Shown here: positions 44,827-53,888 of the stretch, in pieces
How the letters are laid out: each line of letters starts with the position of its first letter
Position numbering within the stretch: the first letter of the stretch is position 1
Origin: Pseudomonas mediterranea CFBP 5447
GTDB taxonomy: Bacteria > Pseudomonadota > Gammaproteobacteria > Pseudomonadales > Pseudomonadaceae
Assembly: GCF_000774145.1 (NCBI RefSeq)
Contig: NZ_KN322981.1
Coordinates: 1 to 64,000 of the forward strand
Reading direction: 5' to 3'
Length of the DNA stretch: 64,000 nucleotides
Notes under the pieces: generated by a model
Told to the model about the DNA's origin: nothing
The model's input: only the letters and a program-made list of their open reading frames with translations
Database searches by the model: none
Program-made: the position numbers and the translations under genes

Positions 44827-46947
44827 GTGACGAATTGGTATGGCCATCTAAAAGGGAGGTTTGGTTTGGCGACAAGAGCTGGCTCTCATGCGGGACGTGG
44901 GTTCCGATATCAGGATGCGGTTGCGGCAAACCTTGCCGTGGAAGGATTTGTCCGCCAGTTTGAGTACGGCAGCGTCATCCCTGAAGGGGGCGACGATCTT
45001 GAGCTCCGGACGGCCAGTGCTAGAACGCTCGCGCAGGTCAAGTCACGACGCGACCACATGGGCCCGTTTTCAGCTCGCTCAGTGGCGGGCTTTGTCATGA
45101 AAATGTGGGACGGAAAGGGGCTTCAACCGAACGACCAATTTTTGCTGGTGCTCGAGAGCAATGTTGGTGAACGTTGCGCTGCTATCCGCCAGTTGCAGGA
45201 CCTTTCCGCCTATCCGACCGTCGTAGTCGAGCTGAAGGGGCGCAAGGGGCTGGCTGGTCTCATTGCGCGAACCAAAGTGCTTGTGCTGCCTGACCCTCGC
45301 GGAAGCGCAGTAGCCCAGATTTCGGCCAGGCAGGCCTGCACCTCCTTCGAAGCCGAGATGTACTTCGCGGACCTCCTGGGCGTGGTGGGGTATCTTTCTG
45401 ATGAGAACGGCACACGCGCGGCGAACGCCTATCTTGGGCTTGCCGTGTCTGATGTTCAGCAGCGGTTCGACGCGCTACAGCCGCTTATGACATCAGCGGT
45501 AGTTGAGGCAGCACTAACCGAGGGCTTCTGTTCAGCTGTGGACTTCTTGACGCCCGATGAGGATCCGCTGTTCTACTTGGGTGTCGATGCGCAGGCATCG
45601 CACGTAGCCGCAGGACTCGTTGTGGAACGTCCTGAGCTGCGTGCAGCCGTTCTAGATGGACTGGAGAGCCGCAGAAACGCGCTCATTCACGGCGCTTCCG
45701 GCTCAGGAAAGTCAGCAGTCCTTTGGGAAGCCGCGTACGCCAGTCGCCACGCAGTGCGTTGGTTTCAGATTCAGCGCCTGCCACCGGCAGCCATTGCGTC
45801 ACTTGTCCAGCTTGCGCGCTCCAGACGAGCGACTGCAGATGCACCCGTTGGCTTCATCATCGATGACGTGGGCCGAGGGTTCTCGGAGGGTTGGACCGCG
45901 TTGACTGCGGAGGTAAATCGCACTCCCGGGCTGCTGCTCTTGGCATCTGTACGAGAGGAGGATCACTACCCGCTGGTAGATAGCCGTCGCGCTGCCCAAG
46001 TCAAGGTTCAGGGCGACGACACTCTGGCTGAACGAGTGTGGCGAGAGCTGAGGGATAGAGGGCAAACCGCTTGGCAAGGATGGCGAGAACCTTGGACGCT
46101 GGCGGCTGGCCACCTGCTTGAGTACACCCACGTGCTTACCCAGGGGCATCGATTGAGCGAGACGCTGCACGCGCAGGTTGCGGCGCGTATTAACGACGTC
46201 ACTCGACACGACGAGCTGGATGTCTTGAGAGTGGTGGCTTGTGTGAACGCCGCGGGTTGCAATGCCGAGGTGTCAGAGCTGCCTCGCGTCTTGTCCAAGC
46301 CCGCGACCACGGTCTCGCTCGCGCTGACCAGACTCAAGGATGAGCACCTGATTCAAGACGCACATGACGGCAGGATCGTGGGACTGCATGAGTTGAGATC
46401 TGCAGAGCTCCTTCGCCTGTCTCACGAGTTCCCACCGCCCTTGTTGTCCACTACGGCCGCAACGGCGGTTTGGCTGGTGCCGGCATCTGAGATGTCTCGG
46501 TTCCTCGAGCGCACACTCTCCAGGCACGAGGGATGCGATGACGAAGTAATTGAAGGCTTGGCGCTTAGATTGGAGGCAGCACCGACCCCGGCGCTCCTCG
46601 GCGCGATTTTGACAGGGCTGGACCGCACGAACGCGCATCGAGTGATCAGGCGATGGCTCCAAACCGCTGAAGCACAAGCGATGGCGAAGTCGTTTCAGGG
46701 AATGCCTGCTGGACTCGCGATTGGCGACATCGAGCCTCCGGATATCGGTCCGATGGTACCCGCATCCCGACGCTTTACTGGAATTAGGACTGAGGTCATC
46801 GCTTCAGGTTTGACCGCTCGCTTTTTGGCTCGGTTAGCTCCAAGGGATCTGCGCCGCGCGCTCCAGGTGGCGAGCAGCGTGGGAGACTTGACCCGGCTCA
46901 TGGCTTCGCTACTCGGTCAAGTCATCCCGAATTTCGCACCTGGGTGA
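44827..46947 (+). pseudogene. Nuclease-STAND NTPase (Avs-like), N-terminal part; gene broken by a frameshift
   Basis: 706 codons from GTG 44827. Residues 15-140 look like a Cap4/DUF4297 endonuclease domain: GFRYQDAVAANLA, then EGGDDLELR and LAQVKSR, giving the D...QxK form of the PD-(D/E)xK core. An ATPase of the STAND/AAA type follows: Walker A GASGSGKS (about 288-295), Walker B GFIIDDV and sensor LLLASVRE. After that come helical segments. The architecture is that of antiviral STAND proteins with a Cap4 nuclease. The frame ends at 46947, but the protein plainly continues in the +1 frame; the shift must lie between 46892 and 46944. Confidence 0.75.
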
Positions 46948-48673
46948 GCTGGCCACATTTTCCCCCCCGCTCGTCGAAGCGGACTTTCAAACCGTAGTTT
47001 CGCTACTCCAAGTCACAGCAAGGGTCGACAGGGCGCTGGCGATCAGCTGGGTCAATGCAGTAGGGCAAGACACGTTGCTCCAGCGCTTCTCCGACAATGT
47101 GGCCTGGGCTGAGGCGCCGAGTCTGAGCCCATGTGAGGAAGGTCAGGAGGTTCGCTCAGACATCTGGTTTGTAGCACCCTCCGTGCAGACCGACCTTAAC
47201 CACGACGTGTATCAGACTTGTGAGACCTTGCTGGCGCTGACACCGGCAGCAGATATTGTGTCCAGCGACGCGCTCGGAGCTGACGGGGTCATCGTCCCGT
47301 CCACAGCCGAAGACTACCCGCTTGCTCGCAAACGCATGCCCAGGGCGAACGTTCCCGCGCCCGAGCAAGTCGCCCGTAATCGTGCGTGGCTGGCCATACT
47401 CAACGCTTACTTGGCTACTGAGAGTTACACCGCCTATCTAGCGCAATGCTTGGATCTGCTCAATCTGCTCGTCCCTAACCTCAGAGCGCTTCTTGACGGG
47501 CAGTTCAGAGGGAAGACCGATGCCACGGCGCTCAACGCCTTGGGGCGCGTATACGACGCAGCTATCAGCTTGGTGGCGCCACAGGAGGAGCCGCTAGCTG
47601 CTGGAGTCCAGAGGTTGTCGAGGCTGCCATCGATCCTGTCCAGTTGCTCCACGGATCTCGTCCGGAGGTTTCTTGCGCTACCGCAGGGTGCTCCGGCCTA
47701 TATGGGCTGGCTTGCCGACATACAAAAGAGCATCGCGTCTGCGGCGTCCGAGGAGTCATGGGATGTGTTGTCAATCGAGGCTCCGAAGGAGTTGGGTGAG
47801 CTACGGCGCCTTGTGGAAATGTTGCAGACGATGGCTGGTGAGTCTGGGAAAAGAGGGCGGCAGCCGTTCCTCACGCACCGTTGTCGGACGGCACCAAAGG
47901 GGAGTGCGCTTGGTAAGGCGGCACTCGCGGCGCGCCAATATCGCGAAGCCGAGTTCAACAACTTGGAAGGTAGGCTAAGGAGCGAGTTGACCGCAATTAG
48001 CCCAGGCATCGGCGTTCATCTGCTGGCTGAGGCCACCATTCCCGAGGTGTGGCCGCCTGCGGATGTGCTGGTCACCTTGCCTGTGAACTCTGATGGAACA
48101 GGCGTGGACTTGGCGAATGGCTGGCCAGCCTGGCGTGCTCTCATTGAAGGCGGGCGTAAGATTTGCGTCCTGCCCGTCATGAACAGCCTCGGATTGACGA
48201 GCCTCGCGACATCTGGCTTCGACAGGCTGTTTCCGGTTCTACCAAATGAACTGGCGCAACCCTGGTGCGCCGCCGCAGGACTGAAGGCAGCTCCGATGGA
48301 TTCGCTAAACGCATTCACTCGTCTCACCAACCCGTTGGCAGAGCTCCAGGGCATTGATGCGTACTGGAGCAGTAAGGGAACCAGGACGCCCGAGGAGGAA
48401 CGCATCTATCGGGAGGTCTCCGAGACTCTCGACGAAGCGAGAGAGGCTTGGAGCAACTTGGCGCTCACGGATGACATCAAGGGGGCTGGCCTGCAGCTCG
48501 TGGATGCCGCTCTTCAAGGAGACTTCCCGATTGCGAATGCCGCTGCAAGGCTGCTGCACGGCGAGCGGACCCAGACTATCGAAGTCATCGAGTCATTCGT
48601 CCTAGGGCTTACCTTGTTCGAATGTCAGTGCACAGGTGAGCGCAGTGCACAAACTTGGCAATGGCAACCATGA
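46892..48673 (+). pseudogene. Nuclease-STAND NTPase, C-terminal part in the shifted frame
   Basis: Open from the last upstream stop (46889) to TGA 48671. Reading from about 46935 gives HLGELATFSPPLVEADF, then the sensor-type helical region that runs to the end. With the N-terminal part the intact protein would be about 1,280 aa, in the usual range for antiviral STAND proteins. The first possible start (TTG 47075) has no ribosome site, so separate translation is unlikely. Removing one base, for instance near 46936, would restore the gene. A C7 run at 46962-46968 lies downstream of the shift and does not explain it. Confidence 0.7.
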
Positions 48674-48854
48674 TCTACACCAACATGCTCAACATGGGCC
48701 GTGGCGCGGCGGAGCCCTTTGGGTTCCTGCCCAGGACTGATCTGCTGCAAAGCGGCCATTGTTGAACTTCCGCCTTACCGCCTAAAGCTTTCGTCAGAAA
48801 GACTGCACATGAAGGACTGCTCCTGGCCGAAAGCCGCTGGTCGTCGACAGGAGC

Positions 48855-48878
48855 AATCGGCCAAAAAGAGACGTTCAT
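48855..48878 (+). repeat. Inter-module repeat, copy B
   Basis: AATCGGCCAAAAAGAGACG then TTCAT, between the STAND gene and the PD-(D/E)xK operon. Confidence 0.6.
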
Positions 48879-48970
48879 TTCCGTCGAGATGCCCCCCTAG
48901 CCGAAGCGATCAGTCGTTTGATCGATTTGAACTGCCATCCAACAGCACCTTAAGGAACTAGCTTTGATGA

Positions 48971-49633
48971 TCAAAGGCCAGCCATACATGCCAAAAATCG
49001 GTACGTGTCTGATTGAATGCGAAGCTTGCTAGCCGGTTGAACCTCCCATGTCAGGGTCATCACTTCGTTAGCCCTTCCAGACCATCCGCAAGGAATAGCA
49101 ATGTAATTCGCATCAAACAATTTCTGAGGTCGCAACTGCCCCGTGCTGAATGCCGACTCTTCAGCGCTAATTCCAGCTTTTTCCCAGCGTGCTTTTGCGA
49201 ATTTATCCGATAGCCTCTTGCGAGTACCTACGAGGACGAAGACTGCCGCCGCTTCAGGATGAGCGTCCTTATAAGCGCATAACTTTCTCAAATCATGCTC
49301 GACTGCTACCTCAGTCAACTGGTCTTCAGCAAGCAAGGTCTTCAACTCAAAATATCCCCAAGGAGAACCGCCAATTCGATCAATGATCACATCGGGAATG
49401 CAGACGCCAAGTTTTGGATGCTCAAGAGCCTTCTTGTTATTCCTTATCAAGTCAGGGGAGGGTATGTGAGGTGTGAGCAGTTTGACGATCAATTGCTGTA
49501 CTGACGCTTCTGCCTGATGCGCGTCCTTCGAACCACCTACAAGGCCGTTTTCAGATATTACCTGGTGCGGGAGTTGGGTGTGCAAGATGTTGATCAGCCG
49601 CGGCCCATGATGGATGAGGCGCCTACGATTCAT
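48971..49633 (-). CDS. Putative PD-(D/E)xK nuclease-like protein
   Basis: 220 aa. The nuclease-fold core is visible as IPDVIID (Pro80-Asp81) followed after 14 residues by FELKT (Glu96-x-Lys98) at the end of the next strand. A helix (AVEHDLRKLCAYKDAHPE) and a strand AVFVLVG follow, as in restriction-endonuclease-like folds. No family recognised. It is the second gene of a leftward two-gene unit: the upstream gene overlaps it by 11 nt. Located inside a defence island, a DNA-cleaving role is a reasonable inference. Confidence 0.65.
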   Translation of the reverse strand: MNRRRLIHHGPRLINILHTQLPHQVISENGLVGGSKDAHQAEASVQQLIVKLLTPHIPSPDLIRNNKKALEHPKLGVCIPDVIIDRIGGSPWGYFELKTLLAEDQLTEVAVEHDLRKLCAYKDAHPEAAAVFVLVGTRKRLSDKFAKARWEKAGISAEESAFSTGQLRPQKLFDANYIAIPCGWSGRANEVMTLTWEVQPASKLRIQSDTYRFLACMAGL

Positions 49634-50150
49634 ATTTTAGAAGCTGCGTATCAACTTCGAGGAGTGCTACGTCCACGCCACATTCTCCTGCAGCCGTTTC
49701 CTTGGATACATAGTTCCAGACAGGATGCAGACCACTGTCGAACGCCACCAATGCAAACGAGCCAGCGGGATGCAGTCCGGCGCCAGGTGGGTAGTGCTCA
49801 ATCCACACCGTACGCCGCACGACCTGGCTAACGACGTCTTCGTTATCAGCTCGAAATCGCCACCAACGCCTAGGAGCAACAAGGTGATCCAATCCCACAT
49901 CTTCTTGCAATCGCTCGATAGCCGCCACAAGGATTTGCTCCACGGCGTTGGTCACTGACGTACCGTAATATTCGAGGAGCTGACTGCATAGGACAACCAA
50001 CCCGCTTGGTCGTACCCAGACCCGTAGGAAGCACGTACCCTCTGAACCAAACCCGGGAAACCTGAAGCGTGGGTACTCTTTGTAGACCGGTTCAGTCTGA
50101 TTCTTCTTCATGTAGCCTGATTCCATATCCGTCTCGTGCGTGCTGCGCAC
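49623..50150 (-). CDS. Unknown protein, first gene of the PD-(D/E)xK operon
   Basis: 175 aa in the longest frame; starts at MESGY or MKKNQ further in are equally possible. Predicted alpha/beta with a beta-rich front (PRFRFPGFGSEGTCFLRVWV) and a helix (VTNAVEQILVAAIERLQED). No known motif, membrane segment or signal. The 11-nt overlap with the nuclease-like gene points to a joint function, such as a partner, inhibitor or sensor. Confidence 0.6.
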   Translation of the reverse strand: MRSTHETDMESGYMKKNQTEPVYKEYPRFRFPGFGSEGTCFLRVWVRPSGLVVLCSQLLEYYGTSVTNAVEQILVAAIERLQEDVGLDHLVAPRRWWRFRADNEDVVSQVVRRTVWIEHYPPGAGLHPAGSFALVAFDSGLHPVWNYVSKETAAGECGVDVALLEVDTQLLKYES

Positions 50151-50284
50151 TATTGGCTAGTCGTCATGTTTCGCATATAGCATCACTTTACCGAACTCGA
50201 GCGCAAGAACCCAAAAGCAGACGATGCGAAAGGCTGTATGTGGATGCTACTTCCAACCCATTGCAGCAGGTGGGGCCTGGCGGA

Positions 50285-50308
50285 AATCGGCCAGAAGTGG
50301 ACGGTCTC
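50285..50308 (+). repeat. Inter-module repeat, copy C
   Basis: AATCGGCCAGAAGTGGACGG then TCTC, between the two unassigned operons. A partial copy (CCAAAAGCAGACG) lies at about 50211. Confidence 0.55.
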
Positions 50309-50458
50309 TAAAACTAAGAACGGTTCAAACTGGAATAGGTGGGCAGCCTCACTGAATAGACATGTACCCATCCTATAAATTGTCTAGCTCAGGCTCGTCT
50401 GGTAGTGCCCGAGCCCTCTTCATCGATGACGAAGGTCAGGTTGATCCGGTGAATGCGG

Positions 50459-52144
50459 TCAAAGCGTCGGATGTACTTTGGCAAGCTTCGCAACGTACCA
50501 GGTAGGCAAAGGATGGCGATGCAGCCTAGCTGAGATCGCGATCAGCACTTCCCAGGAGGTGTTGTGCCAAGCGAAATCCTCTGGGGAGGCGGCCTGGCTC
50601 GGCACCTTCACAGAGGCTTCAACCTCATCATCTGGCGTCGGCCGAAAGCCAGTCAGAGCACGTGATATGCCAATGGCATTCACATAGGCATCGGAACCCG
50701 TCAGCATCTGCAGTGCCTTTTTGGGGAACCACCTTTCCTTGGTTACCCCTTCAAGATTTGGAACAATCTCCGCAGTCAATTGATCAAGGGCCTCCTGGTC
50801 GCCCAGCAGAGCAGCCATGGTTCCCAGGAGCGGCACCAAAGTCGTGGTTTTGAAGAATCGACCTCTTTGGGTTTCTTTCCCGGAGAACAGGGCCATGGCA
50901 TCTTCAAAATCATCGGTATCCACCGGCATGATCCTGTTCCGATGCAGAGCAGCATCAAAGCGATCAATGCACTCACGCACCATGAGTTGGGTGCTGGCTG
51001 TATCACCCACGGCCATGATCGCGGTCATGGCTATCGAAAGGTCAATGGCTTGTCCGTCATAGACGGGTAGCAAGCATCCGTTGTGCGCGTTGATGAAGGA
51101 CACCAGGCAGCCGTGCATGGCTCGGAGAGTTGCGGTATCGACCTTCAGGGACTGAAGCAACAGTAGTGTGGTGCCCAACCGGCCAAGCTCATCGCAAATC
51201 AAGTCGATGTAGAGCACCTGATCGGGGCGATAGCGGAGCATACGTCTGCGGTTCAGGAGCGACGGCATCACGCGCTCGTAGTACCGTAACAAGGCGTTCG
51301 CATGGAGCCGAGCAAGCGTTTCGAAACGATTGAGGAACTGAATATCGGTCTGCAGGCCAAGCGTTATCGATTCGCTCCAGAGGCGTAGCAAAAGGTACTC
51401 ACCTGCGAGCACGCCTGGTTTCTGATTACCCTCACTTTCTCCCCAGACGAGAAGCACAGCCCACCCCATGCCCGCCGCCGCTGCTCGCTTGTGGAAGCGA
51501 TTCGCACGCGTATTTTCTGATACGTCCTTGTCATCCCCAAGTGCGGCCATACAATCATCAACAAACCGAACGAACCTGGAGAATGAAGCCTGCGTATCCT
51601 CAAGCCCGGCCAAGGCAGCCCTCAGGTCGGATTTGCCTTTCCCGAGCAGCAAGGCATCGTCAAAGAGGTACTCCTCGATGTAGGGACTCAGCTGATCCAT
51701 GCCCCAGAAATCCAGCGAGCATAAAGGAGAGAATTCGACCACTTCCTTCGAGATTGCCGAGTAATCTGACTGTGCGTCTTGCTTGAGGATGCCATTTGAA
51801 ATCAGGACGATTCGCTTTTTTAGGCCCCGCAGAGGCTCTGGCAGCCGATTCCGGACGTACTCGGTGTACGCTTGGCGGATGGAGGGCGAAATCGCCTGCT
51901 GAGTGCCATAGAAGTCGTTCCGGTTCACATTGCCAAATTTGATGATGAACAGGAAAACTTCCGTTTGCCCCTGAGCATCCTCCTTGGTGGACATAACGTC
52001 GACACCACCCTGATTCACGCCAATTTGGGCACGACTGTACACCGAATGCCCCATCGCTTGGAGAAGCTCTGGAAGGAGTGCATCCAGCTCATCGCGCTCG
52101 CGAAGCCCCGAAAGGTAGTGTGAGAGAACCAGTTGGATGCTCAT
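50459..52144 (-). CDS. Large protein with N-terminal Mrr-like nuclease fold, function unknown
   Basis: 561 aa. Residues 20-115 have the order of an Mrr/REase-like domain: LLPELLQAMGHSVYSRAQ, then GGVDV (Asp49) and FLFIIKFGNVNR, where the usual E/QxK is I-I-Lys69. The loss of the acidic residue may mean a binding rather than cutting domain. The remaining 430 residues are helical, without recognised motif (SITLGLQTDIQFLNRFETLA; FDAALHRNRIMPVDTDDFED). The ATG overlaps the stop of the preceding gene by 4 nt. It is the second gene of a pair that I cannot match to a described defence system. Confidence 0.65.
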   Translation of the reverse strand: MSIQLVLSHYLSGLRERDELDALLPELLQAMGHSVYSRAQIGVNQGGVDVMSTKEDAQGQTEVFLFIIKFGNVNRNDFYGTQQAISPSIRQAYTEYVRNRLPEPLRGLKKRIVLISNGILKQDAQSDYSAISKEVVEFSPLCSLDFWGMDQLSPYIEEYLFDDALLLGKGKSDLRAALAGLEDTQASFSRFVRFVDDCMAALGDDKDVSENTRANRFHKRAAAAGMGWAVLLVWGESEGNQKPGVLAGEYLLLRLWSESITLGLQTDIQFLNRFETLARLHANALLRYYERVMPSLLNRRRMLRYRPDQVLYIDLICDELGRLGTTLLLLQSLKVDTATLRAMHGCLVSFINAHNGCLLPVYDGQAIDLSIAMTAIMAVGDTASTQLMVRECIDRFDAALHRNRIMPVDTDDFEDAMALFSGKETQRGRFFKTTTLVPLLGTMAALLGDQEALDQLTAEIVPNLEGVTKERWFPKKALQMLTGSDAYVNAIGISRALTGFRPTPDDEVEASVKVPSQAASPEDFAWHNTSWEVLIAISARLHRHPLPTWYVAKLAKVHPTL

Positions 52145-53040
52145 TGATCAGCGTCCTTCCATAGGCTCATGATCTTCTGGTCATATAGCAACGGGTCGGC
52201 AATCCAGGTCTGAGGCAATTCGATACTCATTTCCTGCGTGAACATGGGGATCATCGCCTCGACGGTCTCATGATCGTTCTGATATTCCACTGATACTTGG
52301 TTGGAGTATTTGAAATGCTGCGCGGTCATGAACATTTCGAACAGGGATTCGCCGTGAGCCTTGTCCGCCACCGCCCGATTCTCGTTCCGGCGAAGGTAGC
52401 TGAAGCTCCGCCGCATTTCCGATGACATCTGTAGCTCAGTGAGGTGGGGCAGGGCATCCAAGGCGCTGCTTTCGGCGGAGAGCCTTTCGTCCAGATGCTT
52501 GGCGGGAGTTGACTGAGCAAGCGGTGAGGGATCTGCTTCAAGGAGACGTTTGCAGGTGGCTGGGTACTCTGTCGCCAAAAAATCGATGACCACACAGGTC
52601 GTTGCAGAAATCAGAGGGCTTGGGGGTAGGTCTTCATTCAAGCTCAACACCCAGCCAAGTGATACTGGTACCGAAACGTTCAGGGCACACAATCTGCGGG
52701 CCACAGCGCTGGTGGATGCCTCTGTGGCTCCGGACAGCGCGAACCTCACCAACTTGGGATGTTGGAGGTACTGGACGCTGACCTCGTGCGCCAACGCTTT
52801 GCTCAGCCTGTGGTGGCCTTTGTCACCGATCCATTCGCAAGCAGCCAGGACAAACAAGTCTGTAGACGCAACCCGATGGAGGCAGTTCTTTGCTTCATCT
52901 ACCAGGCTATTGGCCTCAACTCCGGAGGTTTCCGCCTCGCGCCAGAGGGCATAGAACTCGCCCAGCAAGGCCTCACCATCTTGCTCAAGGTTGGCTCTGT
53001 AAAGGTGTAGGTAAAAATCGTTGAACCGGATCATGTCCAT
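52141..53040 (-). CDS. Unknown partner of the Mrr-like protein
   Basis: 299 aa, cytosolic, largely helical, no motif recognised. It begins MDMIRFNDFYLHLYRANLEQ; the second methionine is also possible. The end (IADPLLYDQKIMSLWKDADQ) overlaps the start of the next gene in ATGA, so the two proteins are made in step and probably act together. The pair stands alone between two copies of the intergenic repeat, as one module of the island. Confidence 0.6.
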   Translation of the reverse strand: MDMIRFNDFYLHLYRANLEQDGEALLGEFYALWREAETSGVEANSLVDEAKNCLHRVASTDLFVLAACEWIGDKGHHRLSKALAHEVSVQYLQHPKLVRFALSGATEASTSAVARRLCALNVSVPVSLGWVLSLNEDLPPSPLISATTCVVIDFLATEYPATCKRLLEADPSPLAQSTPAKHLDERLSAESSALDALPHLTELQMSSEMRRSFSYLRRNENRAVADKAHGESLFEMFMTAQHFKYSNQVSVEYQNDHETVEAMIPMFTQEMSIELPQTWIADPLLYDQKIMSLWKDADQ

Positions 53041-53206
53041 GTGAATTGGCTCCGAGGGCGTCGGTAGGTACGCATTAGGATGATACTACGCCGCCCCTTG
53101 GCTGCCCCAACGCTTATTCGCCAGTAAAGCATTGATCGGTAGAGAATCGTGGAGCAACCAATTACTACAATTGGCTCTTTGAATCGCTGCAGATTTCTTA
53201 AATAGT

Positions 53207-53228
53207 GAATGTCCGCTTTTCGCCGATA
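53207..53228 (-). repeat. Inter-module repeat, copy E
   Basis: On the minus strand TATCGGCGAAAAGCGGACAT then TC, upstream of the 299-aa gene. Confidence 0.55.
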
Positions 53229-53284
53229 GGTGCCCTTGGTCAAATGTCTTTACGGTCTGTGCAATCAATTGACTTACGCACAAG

Positions 53285-53312
53285 AAAAAACCACCTGTCC
53301 TAGAACAGGTGG
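53285..53312 (-). terminator. Terminator of the second small coiled-coil gene
   Basis: On the minus strand CCACCTGT, six bases, ACAGGTGG, then six T. Same ACCTGT core as the terminator at 34912. Confidence 0.75.
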
Positions 53313-53342
53313 CTCCTGGTACCAACGGAAAAGGCGGTCTCG

Positions 53343-53588
53343 TTAACGAATAAATGCGACCGCGGCGAAGAGAATCGCCATCGCGACGAAGAGCATCACG
53401 CCGATATTCATAACGAGGCTCACCTCAAACCGGGATAGCTCTGCCCGAAATTGTGCTATGTCGGGATCGGATTTGCCTGCAGAAGATAAATGCACATCAG
53501 AGTCCATGGCTTGGATAACTGCTTCGATTTGTTGCTCAGGCACGTTGATAGCCTTCAGGGCTTTATACATTGCCAGTCGATTTTTCAT
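53343..53588 (-). CDS. Small protein with C-terminal membrane helix (copy 2)
   Basis: 81 aa from ATG 53588 (GGAGG 6 nt upstream). MKNRLAMYKALKAINVPEQQ is clearly homologous to the start of the 108-aa protein at 34970-35296, and IEAVIQAMDSD matches VIQALESD. The long heptad block of copy 1 is missing here, so the coiled coil is short. It ends with a membrane helix (IGVMLFVAMAILFAAVAFI). It sits behind the replication-type gene with the same leader and terminator as copy 1. Confidence 0.72.
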   Translation of the reverse strand: MKNRLAMYKALKAINVPEQQIEAVIQAMDSDVHLSSAGKSDPDIAQFRAELSRFEVSLVMNIGVMLFVAMAILFAAVAFIR

Positions 53589-53590
53589 TA

Positions 53591-53846
53591 AGGCCTCCAA
53601 AAACAAAGAAAGGCCTGCCCCAGGACGGGGGAGGCCCGTCGTGGGTGGGATGTGGATAGCTGCTTCCATCGACACTCAAGTCGACTGTCCGCGCTGCCGA
53701 AGCGATGCGGTCATTGGGAGGATCCTGCGGAAAACCGCAGCGCCGTCTTGATCCTAACGGCTTGTATGCACCCGTGAAAGTGCTCCCACGGACATTCTCT
53801 GTCAATTCACAAACCGGCTACCGAGTGTTCCCTAATGTTGGGTAAT
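53591..53846 (-). repeat. Duplicated leader unit, copy 2
   Basis: Counterpart of 35302-35575, including a terminator-like hairpin (53619-53645) just before the ribosome site of the small gene and the CGAGTGTTCCCTAATGTTG block near 53830. Confidence 0.8.
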
Positions 53847-53888
53847 AGCACCGGACATTTCTGGATTTACAGGTGTTGATACGCGTCC

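Noticed and set aside
46962..46968. C7 run as a programmed frameshift site in the STAND gene
   Set aside because: It lies after the stop of the first frame, so slippage there cannot join the two frames.
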